Assembly (NCBI GenBank): GCA_019022495.1
Contig: JAFEKR010000001.1
Location: forward strand, 620,001 to 684,000
DNA: 64,000 bases
Origin: Epichloe hybrida
Taxonomy: Eukaryota > Ascomycota > Sordariomycetes > Hypocreales > Clavicipitaceae
Direction of reading: 5' to 3'
Position 1 is the stretch's first letter, and every line of letters begins with the position of its first letter. A program made the translations under genes and the position numbers. Positions 21,958 to 32,394 of this stretch are shown piece by piece. The notes under the pieces were generated by a model that searched no databases, was not told where the DNA came from, and saw only the letters and a list, made by a program, of their open reading frames with translations.

Positions 21958-23440
21958 ATGGCGACACGGTCTACATATACGGATGATGAGGACAAGGACG
22001 ATTTATCTTTGTACACTACGGAGGAAAAGTTGGAAAAGAAGGAAGTCGAGTCGACCTTGAGGCCAGCAGATCATGGGAGCCATGCGTGGTTGTTCCTATG
22101 TTCTTCGTTCTTGATCGAGGGATTGGCCCTCGGTATGCCTCATTCACCAAGGTCATTGATCGATATCATCTTCAGTCTTGAGCTAACGGTTGTTGAACTT
22201 TCAGGTTTTCCGGGAGCGTTTGGCGTTTTCCAGTCGTATTTTAGCACCCACGGGCCCTTCAATGGAGCATCAGGACTCCCAGCGGTTGAGACCTCTGCCA
22301 TGGTACGTCAAGCTTCATTGCCTCAAAACGTCCCATACTTATCATCTACTTGTAGGGCATCATGTACCTAGGAATGCCTATCACAATGGGCATACAACGT
22401 CTCTATCCGCGTCTCACGCTTTGGGCTCCGCTGGCCGGAGTCTTCATCATGTGTCTTTCGCTTGTTGCGGCTTCGTTCGCAACCACAGTCCCTCATCTGA
22501 TTGCGACACAAGGCATTCTATTCGCAATTGGAAGCTCTCTCTCATATTGTCCGTGCATTGCCTACCTGAATGAATGGTTTGACAAGCGCAAGGGCATGGC
22601 TTACGGAATCATGTGGGCTGGTACGGGCCTATCTGGATCAGTGCTCCCATTTCTCCTCGAGTACCTGCTCAATTGTGTTGGTTTCCGCACCACGTTGCGA
22701 ATTTGTGCAGCTGGTATCGTTGTCATCACCCTACCGTTGGTGTACTTCGTGAAGCCTCGTCTACCGCCGCAGTCGTCAAAGGCCACGCCCAACCCTTTCA
22801 ATTTCAGGTTTACTCTGAGCCAAACTTTCATGCTCCATCAGCTGGCAAATATTGTGCAGGCACTGGGCTTTTTCCTGCCTAGTATATATCTGCCGACGTA
22901 TGCTTCTACGGTCCTCGGGGCAGGAGGGTTCCCGGCTGCAGCGACGATTTTGCTATTGAACATCGCGTCGACTGTTGGTTGCCCAACAATGGGGTGGCTT
23001 TCGGATAGGTTCCACGTCACAACGTGTTTGTTTCTAGCGACGTTTGGGGCGTCAGTCTCGACATTTCTGCTCTGGGGCTTGACCACGAATTTACCTCTAC
23101 TGCTTATTTATTGCGGTTGCTACGGCCTGTTCGCCGGCTCGTACACCTCTGCTTGGACCGGACTAATGCGACAAGTCACGTCCGACCCTGAGATCTCATC
23201 AGCCTATGACTGCGATGCCACCGATCCCGTCATGGTGCTTGCGGTCCTGGCAGCCGGCAGGGGGGTCGGAAGTGTTCTGTCCGGTCCGCTGAGCAAGCCC
23301 TAGCTGACCACATGGTGTGGAAAGGCGAGGCTTTCGGGGCCTATGGCTCAGGCTACGGGCCATTGCTTATCTTCACTGGTGTTACGGCTGCGCTGAGCGG
23401 GATTGTACTCCCTTGGAGGTACATGGGCTGGATGCGCTGA
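21958..23440 (+). CDS. MFS transporter, monocarboxylate-permease-like, with C-terminal frameshift
   Basis: Exons 21958-22132, 22205-22302 and 22356 onward. The N-terminus is charged and cytosolic (TDDEDKDD...EEKLEKKEVE). It is followed by SFLIEGLALGFPGAFGVFQS and the block YLNEWFDKRKGMAYGIMWAG, typical of fungal monocarboxylate-transporter-like (Mch/MCT) MFS proteins. The literal frame stops at 23301-23303. Shifting by one base at AGCAAGCC (about 23291) continues in frame as DHMVWKGEAFG...LPWRYMGWMR to a stop at 23438-23440, restoring the last membrane helix. A missing A in an A-run would explain it. The substrate is unknown; short-chain acids or related metabolites fit the family. Confidence 0.85.
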
Positions 23441-24694
23441 AAGGCGGACCCCGATAGTAAATGGCAAAGGCAAATATCAATATTTGCAGTAACTAGTACA
23501 CCAACCGACTTGGGTTGGGAAATCCCGCGGCTGGGCTGGCTGTGCGAGGAGAGGAGAGGAATACCGATGTATATCGCCCACATGGTACTTGAATGGAAAT
23601 TAAAAGCAAACAGGAGGTGACTGTCAGCACTGGAATGAGTAACGAGGCTTGATCCGAAGGTGGACAATGGGAGCGGCTGCGCGAAGACAGCGAGTCGGAA
23701 CCTAGTGAAATGGATACATGTGCATATCCTACTCAGGACAATTGAAGTGACGTAGCATTAAAACATGATTATGCGAGTTTGTTCGTGTTCTTTCCGGCTG
23801 TTCGGATGTGGTGCATGTGGTGCTAATAGTGTGGAGCACAGACACTTATGTGGTGTTTGTAAGATATGACTAGATAGATGACTTGGGTAGCTTTTGTGAG
23901 CTAAGAAAATCTCTAGAAGTTCTAGATTCCTCGTCGCCCTATCTCTCCACCGCGTGACTCTCTCCAAACGGTGTCCAACTTGGACTTGAAAGTTACCCAT
24001 GCTAACCATAGCCAGCAAGATGCTTTGAGGCTGAACAATTACGATTATGCTTGCTTCTGCAACTATGTACACCGTTGCCAATTTGACCACGGCCATACAT
24101 ATATATAGTCCTAGTAGAGTATATAATATCAAGTACTTCTCACCTATAAAAACAAACAGGGATTAGACTGTACAGTTGGATGAATTTTTACACAACCGAG
24201 ACCGAGATAGCCTGAATCATTGAAGGTGGTTTCCCAGAATCTCCTCGATGTCTCACCTGCAGGAAAAGTCTAGTCTTGTTTCTATAATTATGCCCCAAAA
24301 TCTCTCCAACTGTCAGCCCCAAGGCAGCCTGGTCGGCATTCGGCTTCCGTTCAATCGTAGCGTCCGAGGACTCCGTCATCATTTCACGGCTTCCTGACGT
24401 TTTGCGGGAGAACGGCATTGTCTAGCGCAGATTATCGTCCGTAGTCGCATTGTGCCCTCGTATTCAGTTATCAGTTTGATGCTTTTAAACTAGTTAGTCC
24501 TTGCGTCCGGCAGATGCGGTCTCCACAGCCACATGCTTACCTGGGCGGATTATAGACATCGGACGAGAAATACTCCGCATACAGTAAGCAGGACAAGGGC
24601 TCATTGGGTCTGACCAGGGCAGAAGCTTGCTATCATGTGACCGTGGCCCCGCGTTTTCTTACCCGATTGGGATCGCCGAAGAACGCCCAAGCGA
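23441..24694. other. Gene-free AT-richer interval with a dispersed repeat copy
   Basis: No supported gene. Positions 24144-24173 (ACAAACAGGGATTAGACTGT core) are related to 1162-1191 and 13521-13551. The rest shows no features. Confidence 0.5.
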
Positions 24695-25065
24695 GGACAT
24701 CTAAATGCGCATCCCTCCTTTTTTAAATGCGCATCTCCCCTTAGTCCTAAAACAAAAGAAGTACCTTTCCACCTAATTTCCCGCCAAATATACCACCAGC
24801 TCTCTTTAGTGGATGCAGGCAGCTCACGCAGCGCTTGCAACGCTTGCAACGCTTGCAACGCTTGCTCCTTCCTTTTTATTATCACGAGGCCTCGCAACGC
24901 AATAATAGTAGCTTTTTTAATAGTATTAATTAATACCTTTAAATATCTTATAAATAGGCATCTCAATTGACAGCGAAAATCAACAAGACGCGAGCCACAC
25001 CAAAATTAGGTGTGGGGACCGTCCTTCCGGATTAGGACTAAGGAGGGATGCGCATTTAGATGTCC
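24695..25065. mobile_element. MULE-type MITE with 9-bp target-site duplication
   Basis: A 26-bp end at 24695-24720 (GGACATCTAAATGCGCATCC...) has its exact inverse at 25040-25065. CCCAAGCGA lies immediately outside both ends (24686-24694 and 25066-25074), a perfect 9-bp direct duplication as made by Mutator-like transposases. A second, slightly diverged copy of the left end starts at about 24724 and extends the match to the inner part of the right end (TTAGTCCTAA / TTAGGACTAA), so the left terminus is duplicated. Inside are 3.8 tandem copies of CGCTTGCAA (24832-24865). There is no transposase ORF, so it is non-autonomous and needs a source element elsewhere. Confidence 0.92.
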
Positions 25066-25476
25066 CCCAAGCGAGTCGAACCAAAGCCAAGCTTGCGTCG
25101 TCACAGGGTTGCAATGGGCCCGTGACACTGCGGGTTGTCGTATTCAACCACCACTCCTGCTAGTGCATGTAATAAGCCCGATCTGGGTGGGGCCTTGGGG
25201 GTGCTTGTCCTTGTCCTTGACCTTGTTTGCTTATTACTACACATTGTCCTTGTGCTTACTACGCATACGTCACAAAACATTCTGGCAAGCAAATCTCCCA
25301 GTCAACTTCACGGTCCGTCAAACTATATATGATGAGCATCCCGATGATGTGAATTCGTTTCTGCCGACAAACCAGATCGTCTTTTCCTGCATTCTCAGCA
25401 CCAAGACCCATTCTACTACCCACCAGTGCAGAAACATACAAGTTCTCCTCACAACCCATCACGTTAATCGACCAAG

Positions 25477-26140
25477 ATGAAGCCGGCGGTTCTCCTCACT
25501 TCTCTGTTCATGGGTGGCCTCACCGCCGCCCAACAGGTCCAGTCAAAGCCGTTCAAATTGATCGTGCAGTCCGAGGATGCGAAGCTCAATGGCCGCGCTT
25601 TCGGCCTTTGCCACGAAGGCGCTGCGATTGAATCCATCTGTCTTTACAAGGACAGCAGCTCCATCTTCACCCTCAACACCACGCAAGGCGCCCAACCCGG
25701 TCCTGGTGGCGTCGCCGGACATCTTGCATGGGACTTGCCTACAGGTACGTCAACGTCAACTCTTCCAATCCGCGCGTTACTCCTTGTTCTCGTGTGTTTT
25801 ACTAACAGGCGTACTTGTTGCAGAGCCACCCATCCCTTCCAGCATGTTAATCTACGACGAACCATCCACCAACGTTGCTATTACTTTATTCTATCCTGGA
25901 AGTGGACCAGCTCAGCTCGTCGGCTTTGACGAGAACGAACAAATGAACGTCGTCACCGCTCTCGATGACACAACGTCGCCCCCCAACGCCTCGACCCCCC
26001 GAGTGCTGAAGAATTGGCATGTTTGCACCACGCACTACGCGAGCTACACTTATAACCACACGCTCAATTGGGTCATGGGCATCGCCAAGCCTCAGAACCC
26101 CAGCTGCGTCAAGGTCGACGTCAAGAGGCAGTTTGTTTAG
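25477..26140 (+). CDS. Secreted DUF7907-type protein
   Basis: Exons 25477-25744 and 25824-26140 give 194 residues; the 79-bp intron has GTACGT, CTAAC and TTGCAG signals. The signal peptide covers ~1-18 (MKPAVLLTSLFMGGLTAA). The mature part has the family blocks FKLIVQSEDAKLNG, GLCHEGAAIESICLY, LFYPGSGPAQLVGFD and a C-terminal WHVCTTHYASYTYNHTLNWV with SCVKVDVKR. Four cysteines probably form two disulfides. DUF7907 proteins are small secreted fungal proteins of unknown function. It is the first of four consecutive genes for secreted or surface proteins. Confidence 0.85.
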
Positions 26141-27040
26141 GGCACGAGTGAGTGAGTGGCATTGCCTTTATTTGGTCGTTGGAGCAACAGCATACAACCT
26201 ACTAGTGCGAATTATCAGTCCCATAAATGCTTAGTTTAATTCACGATTTTCAAACCCGTATCGCTTCCCTTTTGACTTGTTGGTATTGGTGCATGAAGAC
26301 AGTGCCTGCCTTGATCAGTGCTCAGATTCCAGACGCTTATCAAATGATATAAAATTGGGTAGATGAATGAATTCCATAGACAAAGCGAGCTTGCTATACC
26401 ATCCTGTCGCCTTGTGATGCAACATTTCTTTCTCATGCGACTGCGACTGTGCCAAGCAGTGTCCTATTGCCTGTTACCAACGACTCAATGTCAAAGCAAC
26501 AGTGGACAGAGTGCACACATTCGCCAGGGCGTCAAAGAAGTACCTCACTCTTGTTGGGATTCCAAAAACTCTCGACTAGAAAACGTTCGCAGACTGCACT
26601 GCATCAGAGACTTGGCTAGTCGTGGAATTTCAGAAGATGGATGCCATGACGACTGAAAGTACTCTAGCTTTCGGTAAACTTTGATGGACATTTCAACATT
26701 TCAATTTTTTTCAAATGAAATGAACCGGTTACAGATGCGGCATCGGGAGCGAAACGGGCTGCCGAGGGCAAAAGCTACGTGACGCGACGTGACCTTGACC
26801 ACGTTGGAGAGAGATGGTCGATCATCGTTGGTCGGCTGGATTGCAAGTCTTCTGATTGCAAGTCGTCTCTCCATTGTCTCATTCGCTCGGCAAGTCCTGC
26901 GACTCCCGTCGTATTCAGGGACCGGGTGTGGCAGCCCATCGTAAGTAGCATTTGGCGCCGGCAGCTCACGGCATGCACTTGCTCCCGGCCTCCAGAAGAT
27001 CTTGTAAAATAAAATAAAATAAAGCCCTCAACTTTGGAAT

Positions 27041-27073
27041 GCTCTCCGTGTGCTCTCCGTGTGCTCTCCGTGT
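27041..27073. repeat. Three tandem copies of an 11-bp unit
   Basis: GCTCTCCGTGT repeated three times directly after an (AAAAT)n tract, about 450 bp upstream of the small secreted protein gene at 27524. No function evident. Confidence 0.8.
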
Positions 27074-27523
27074 GCGATGTATCGGGCCAGCCGCGCCGGC
27101 CTCTCAAAGGCACGCACGGTAGCCAGCTATTTTGTCTTGGATCGACATGGATGAAACATTTCCAGGCCAACTCCGTACATCAACTGCGTATATCGAGAAT
27201 AGACGGATGGCAAAGCTCGAGTCAAGTGCCTGATGTGATGCAACGAGTTGTCCTCCACGTGGGTGCAATGCGTGCCCTTCCCTGCTCGGGCCCCCGAGTC
27301 CTCCCAATGTCTCGAGTGGTACGAGACAAAACGACGTCTGTGGAATGCAGGCTCCAGCTGGTTGAGGGGATCCAATCCATGATAAAAACGGGTTGCCATT
27401 CCCAGAAGAAGAAGAAGATTGGATTCACGAAGCGACTTCACCTCTGCTACTGCAAAGCTCAGAGTTTCTGCAGAACACGCTCCAAGACGAAGAAGAAGAA
27501 GAAGAAGAAGAAGAAGAAGAAAA

Positions 27524-28105
27524 ATGCAATCTTTTTCGCTTCTCCCTATTGCCCTGGCCCTTCTGGGAATTGCAGAGGCGCAGCGAGTATGAAACTCCGA
27601 CACAACACCAGCCAGCATCCCACAGTTGCAATTTACACATTTGTGCCAGTGCATCACTAACGAAGCGCCCAACTTTGCAAGGTTTCTTTTTCTCCGGGTG
27701 GGCCGAGCAAGATCATCGTCGGTGACGGATTTCGATGCTACGAGTATTCGTAGGTTCTTGACCACATCAGCGTGGTTCCACATTAGTCTCCACACGGCGG
27801 ATCCTAACATTTTTTTTTTTTTTTTTTTTGTGCAGAGGAACGGTAAAGTACGTCGATGCTCAAAACGGTGTCGAGGCAATCTTCTACAAGTAAGTAAAAA
27901 CATACGATTCGCGCAGAAAACACAAAGCGCACGGCATTTTGACTGATAACCAACTGCCGTGAATAGCCGACCAGGTTGCTCGGGCTCCCGCCAGGTCTCG
28001 ACTTGGGGCTCCACGACACTTGACCAGACGTTCGAGTTCCAGTCCATTAGGCTGACGAATTATGATGCCGAGAAGGGCTACCGAGAGGAGACGATCTACT
28101 ATTGA
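27524..28105 (+). CDS. Small secreted protein, four exons
   Basis: Exons 27524-27586, 27682-27749, 27836-27889 and 27967-28105 give 107 residues. All three introns (95, 86, 77 bp) have canonical ends and branch-like sites (CTAAC, CTGAT), and every join keeps phase. Exon 1 alone is the signal peptide (MQSFSLLPIALALLGIAEA) plus two residues. The mature protein reads PGGPSKIIVGDGFRCYEYSG, then AIFYNRPGCSGS and a C-terminal TNYDAEKGYREETIYY. Two cysteines suggest one disulfide. The family is not recognised, though size and layout resemble fungal effector candidates. A (GAA)n microsatellite ends two bases before the ATG region. No single reading frame reveals this gene. Confidence 0.78.
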
Positions 28106-28476
28106 GCAGGGAACCTTGAGCTATTTTGAGAAGATACAATACATGTACGGTCAACGAGTGGCACGCCGCTATTGAGTCGGGCAGATTTTTTTCAACAACA
28201 AAACATTCATGTTGGCATTTTCGACGGGATATGCCCCGACTGTGGAATGAGGTCGTTTGCAATTTCCGACACGATGACTCCCTCTGAATATACAACTCGA
28301 TGTTTTGTCCCCAGAAACTATATTTCCATCTTCCACACAAAGCAGATGTTCCATGTAATGAATCTGCCATGGCCACATCTCACATCTCACTTGCAACTGT
28401 GCTTGTTTCTATGGCCTATGTACGACATGGGTACACATTGCACGTTGACTGCCCCGCAAGCCTCCCAAGAACAGAC

Positions 28477-29438
28477 TCAAGACATATTCTGCAATCGAAC
28501 GCTCTTGTTCGAATTGGAGTCCCTAGGCTGCTCCTCCCATTTCACATTTCGCGGCGAGTTTTGCTGACGCAAGATCCGAAGACGCTGCTGCTTTCTTCGG
28601 TATATCATCAGGCCAGCGGCCAGCATACTGACAGCAGCGACGACACCAACGACAATGCCAGCAGTGGCACCGCCGGACAGACCTCCTGATCCACCAGAGC
28701 TTCCCTTGGACGAGTCCGAGGCAGAGTTCCCGATCGCTACGGAACCAGTATTGGTCCCGCTACCGGTGTCGGGCGGCATGTCGAAGCATTGGATGTCCTC
28801 CTTGAAGTTGGGAAACTCCACATACGTAATGTCGGCACAGGCATAAAACGTCTCGCTATGGGGCTTATCATCGATGGCCGTATACTTGATCTGCAGCGTT
28901 GCATTTGTCCCCGGCTTAACAGACGGTGGTGCGTCCTTAACAGGAACACAAAGGTGGCCCGGTTTCTGCTCCGCGAGCTTCTTGGGCTCGATGAGTGGGA
29001 TGAAGTCATGATCGGACACCGGATCTGAGAGGATGGCCATGAGTCAATTCTCGCTAGTTTCTTTTTTTTTTTTCCCACAAGAAATGAATGTCCAAGGAAC
29101 TTACTCTCTTTGTACGAAATGCTAAGCGTGACACTGGACGTGTTCTTTTGGTTCACAAGAGAAATCTTGCCCCCAGCTACGTAACACCGTGTTAGCCTGG
29201 TCCTCTTCTTCAACGATTCAACGATCCAGCAGAATTGCTTCTACTTACTCAGAGGGAAACTGGTTCGGTTCCCGACAGATTCTACTGATCCGCAAGGAGA
29301 AGTGTTGTCGGCCGCAGCAGACCAAACTCTGTCGTTGGGAAACAAGAAAGCAGCAGGGCCCATGCGGTTCGAAGTAGTCGGGTTGCCAGCCACCATACCC
29401 GCGGCCAAGGTAACAGCCAGTGATTTGGAGAGGAACAT
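28477..29438 (-). CDS. BIM1/X325-like (copper-acquisition-factor-like) surface protein
   Basis: Exons 29438-29249, 29176-29105 and 29024-28477 give 269 residues. The signal peptide is ~1-18. Then come the family blocks GPAAFLFPNDRVWSAAADNT, SPCGSVESVGNRTSFPLTGG and SSVTLSISYKENPVSDHDF. Paired cysteines in HLCVPV and FYACADITYVEF follow. A Ser/Gly linker leads to one membrane helix (~210-229) and a basic tail (YRRKQQR). X325/BIM1 proteins are LPMO-like and bind copper through an N-terminal His; Cryptococcus Bim1 aids copper uptake. No His precedes GPAAF here, so copper binding is uncertain. It diverges from the His-rich GPI protein gene. Confidence 0.88.
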
Positions 29439-29924
29439 GGTTCAAAAGTTGTTCACCGAGTGAAAAAAAGAGGTTTTTTGAGATGTCAGGAAAAAAAAAA
29501 GTCAGATGCCAGACTTCCTCCACCCTTGCCCCCCTCTTCCCCCTTCTCCCTTCCCCCCAGGACGAGCCAGAGTCCATGGTTTTAATAGAAGGGCTCAGTC
29601 GAACAAACCGATACCGGTGGCGACGTTCCCCCCCCCCCCCCCGCCTCACTTGGCATGCATATGTATTCAAGGCCAACAAAATTGTCAGACCACTCCAGTT
29701 GGACGCTGCTCGCCGACTTTGATCGGCAGACGTTCTTTTGGACAGCAATGACTCGATCGAGATCACCGTGTCCCCGAATCAGCCGAGAAAATTCCAACCT
29801 GCCACCCATTTGGTGACCAGGAGCCAAGACCTTTGGGCTCCATTCTGGAAATTGCCGTAGTGGAACGTCTCGGCTAGGAAAATGGGCGTTGTATGTACAT
29901 GTATGTACTGAGTGGGCGAGAAAT

Positions 29925-29943
29925 TTATCAGATGATCAGATAA
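29925..29943. promoter_or_regulatory. Double inverted iron-type GATA site (SreA/SRE/Urbs1 consensus)
   Basis: TTATCAGAT (29925-29933) and ATCAGATAA (29935-29943) are two ATCWGATAA motifs in opposite orientation separated by one base. ATCWGATAA is the extended site of the iron-responsive GATA repressors SreA, SRE and Urbs1 in fungi. The pair lies near the middle of the 1.06-kb divergent promoter, about 490 bp from the BIM1-like start and 555 bp from the His-rich protein start. Control by iron is inference. Confidence 0.6.
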
Positions 29944-30497
29944 GATGGGATTTTGATTAGATGCAACGCACCGCTCCCATTGGCCAGACCCACCAATACT
30001 CGTCCGTTTTAGTCTGCAACTTGTCTCGTCTGCAGCTTCAACGCGAGTCAGCGAGACGCTCGGAGGGCGAATCGGCATGTATTGCCCCCCCTGCTAGCAA
30101 ACGCAGCTATGATCATGGGTACGTCCAAGCGAGGTCGAGTCATTTATTTGTCATTTATTTGTCCTTTTTTTTTTCTTTTTTTTTTCTTTCCTTGGCCAAC
30201 TTTTACGAACCACGGTGCAAGCAGGACGAAGGAGCGAGACGTTGAACTCCACAGTGCTTCGTGGAAACTTCCCACGTACAATCCGCTCACGACTCATGTC
30301 ATGGCCGGACCATTTCCCCAGCTCTCCCATCCCCATCTCCGCGGAAATGAAATACAAGTCACAGCCCCGATCTCCGGTGCGCCGGGTGCTCTCAACGTTC
30401 TCTCACTTTGCCTGATTTTCACTCGACTTGTCTGAGCCCGGCCGAGATTTCAACAACGTTTCTTTGTCACTCGTTTACAGTCAACACTCGTTTCAAG

Positions 30498-31471
30498 ATG
30501 CATTTCGCTGCCTCCGCTGTCGTTTTCGGCTCTGTGGCTACCATGGCCGCCGCTGTCGCCAGCAGCCACTCCGAGGATCATCATCATCACCACGATGATG
30601 TTCCCACGGAACCTCGTCACCATTGCCATGCCAACTGTGGTAAGTAGGCTCAACTGATATTGGCTGTATATCTGCTAGTTTTCCCAATTGACACCTTTCC
30701 AAGGACAAACCATCAGAATATCCAGATCCCCAAAGGGAGGATACTGCAAGGATGAGACCTGGAAGAAGCGCTTCGATGACTGCCTCGACTGTGCACTGAA
30801 GTTCGACATCTGGGATTACTACAGCACGGGAGTCGGATCCGCTGCTGGAAAATGCGGCTTGGATGCGACTCCGAAGCCAGTTGATGGCGGCGCATCATCG
30901 AAGGCCGAGTCGGCAACAGCAGCAGCTTCTACCACTGCGGTCGTCACCAGCGCCGCTCCGTCTCAGACTTCTGCTTCTTCTGTAAGCACTGCTGTTGAGC
31001 ATGCCACGTCTGTGAGCTCTCGCCGCCATGATCCAGACCACCACCACGATCCAGCCCTTCACCACGACCCAGCCCACCACCATGATCCAGCCCCCCATGC
31101 TTCTGCTATGAGCCCTCCTATCGAGCAAACCACGTCTGAGAGCTCTCACCACCATGTTCCAGCCCCTCATGCTTCTCCTATAAGCACCCCTATTGAGCAT
31201 ACCACGTCTGAGAGCTCTCACCACCATGTTCCAGCCCCTCACGCTTCTGCGGCGACAGGGGCTTCGGCCGTGGCAAGCGCCCCTACAGCCGCTGCTGGTG
31301 AACTTAACTCGGTAAGCTCGGTGCGATTCGGCCTCGTCATGAAATCCGTACTAACAATCAATTCAGACTGCTACAGGCCCTGCTATTTTCACTGCTGGGT
31401 CTTCTAAAAACATTCTCTCTGGTCTCGCCGTGGCCGGAGTAGCTGCTTTGGTTGCCGTTGGTCTTTTCTGA
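30498..31471 (+). CDS. His-rich GPI-anchored cell-surface protein with tandem repeats
   Basis: Exons 30498-30639, 30704-31311 and 31367-31471 give 284 residues. The signal peptide is followed by a His cluster (SEDHHHHHDD). A six-cysteine domain comes next (HCHANC, GGYCKDE, FDDCLDCALKFDIWDYY, GKCGLDATPKP), a pattern found in many fungal GPI proteins. A long Ser/Thr/Ala stalk carries HDP/HHHDPA repeats and two copies of a ~24-residue unit (TTSESSHHHVPAPHAS). The third exon encodes the GPI tail (NILSGLAVAGVAALVAVGLF). Histidine clusters suggest binding of Zn, Cu or Ni ions (inference). It shares a promoter with the BIM1-like gene. Confidence 0.85.
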
Positions 31472-31645
31472 TAGGATTGAATAAGTTGGAGGCTTTTGGG
31501 ATAACGGTGTGGTTTCAATGTAAAATAACCCATGTAAAACACCAGAAGTCGCTCATTTCGTATCATTATCCATAATAGAGGCTCGTAGATGGGAGTCTGA
31601 GGTTTCACAGGTACATCCATTCGTGAAGACATGGGACACGAAGAT

Positions 31646-32394
31646 TCACTTCAACTCCATGACTCCAAAAGCTCTATCCAATTGCGCCCCTTCATCCTCC
31701 TCAGAAGCCTTTCCCTTGCCCTTATCCGTGGTTGCCAGTCGCGCAGGTTCTTCGCAAGGCGCTTCTTGATCAGACATCCTTTGTGGCTCCAATAATCTCG
31801 ACTCACTGTCCAGCCAGCCCGGCGCTACTCTCCTCTTCTCTGCCAAGTCGCGTCGTCTGATGCGCTCCTCGAATTCTCGCAGTTCTTTTTCCGCATTCTG
31901 CTGGAGATCTGTGACATGTGCGAGCAGGGCGCGACATGACTCTTTGATTTCATCTGGGTGAGCGGCATGTCCAGAGCCCGATACGACGAATCGAGGCTTC
32001 GGCTGTGGTGATGTGCCATCGGACCATGTAGGAATGCCCATTCCCGAGGGCGGTACGTTGGACGGCATCGTTTTGTAGTTGTACGAGAGCGTAGTCGCGG
32101 TGGGAAGGGAGATGAAGGGCGAGACGGTCAATGGGACTTGCTCGAGCAACGGATGGGGGCCTGATTTTCGTCGTCAGCAAAAGGGGGGGGGTTTTGTGAA
32201 AATCTATGGCGGCATCTCGAGTTGAGGGACCTGCATACGGCTTTTGTGCATTGCTTCGTCACCTGGTGTCTGGCTGGATCATCCATCGACTGCGTGGCGA
32301 TGTTGTGATTTCGAATAGCGAATGACTCCTCCAACGGGGCTTTCGGGTCGATGGATGGGAATAAAATACTGTGGTACCAATGTTCCATGGTCAT
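31646..32394 (-). CDS. Conserved fungal protein of unknown function, apparent phase error at the splice join
   Basis: Exon 1 32394-32239 encodes MTMEHWYHSILFPSIDP...QCTKA. Exon 2 32160-31646 encodes PHPLLEQVPLTVSPF..., with the conserved block EIKESCRALLAHVTDLQQNA, a coiled coil (EKELREFEERIRRRDLAEKR) and VAPGWLDSESRLLEP. The 78-bp intron has GTATGC, GCTGAC and TCAG signals. However, exon 1 ends in phase 0 while exon 2 is open one base out of register. One extra C in the C-run at 32155-32159 would restore about 223 residues. The C-terminal block recurs in Pezizomycotina proteins without known function, as far as I recall. Confidence 0.6.

Noticed and set aside
17132..23440. Idea that the permease and MFS transporter form a biosynthetic gene cluster
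   Set aside because: No synthase, oxidase or regulator lies between or near them; adjacency of two transporters alone is not enough.
27127..28047. Minus-strand frame of 306 codons
   Set aside because: Antisense to the four-exon secreted protein; it includes a long Leu run from the GAA microsatellite and intron sequence.
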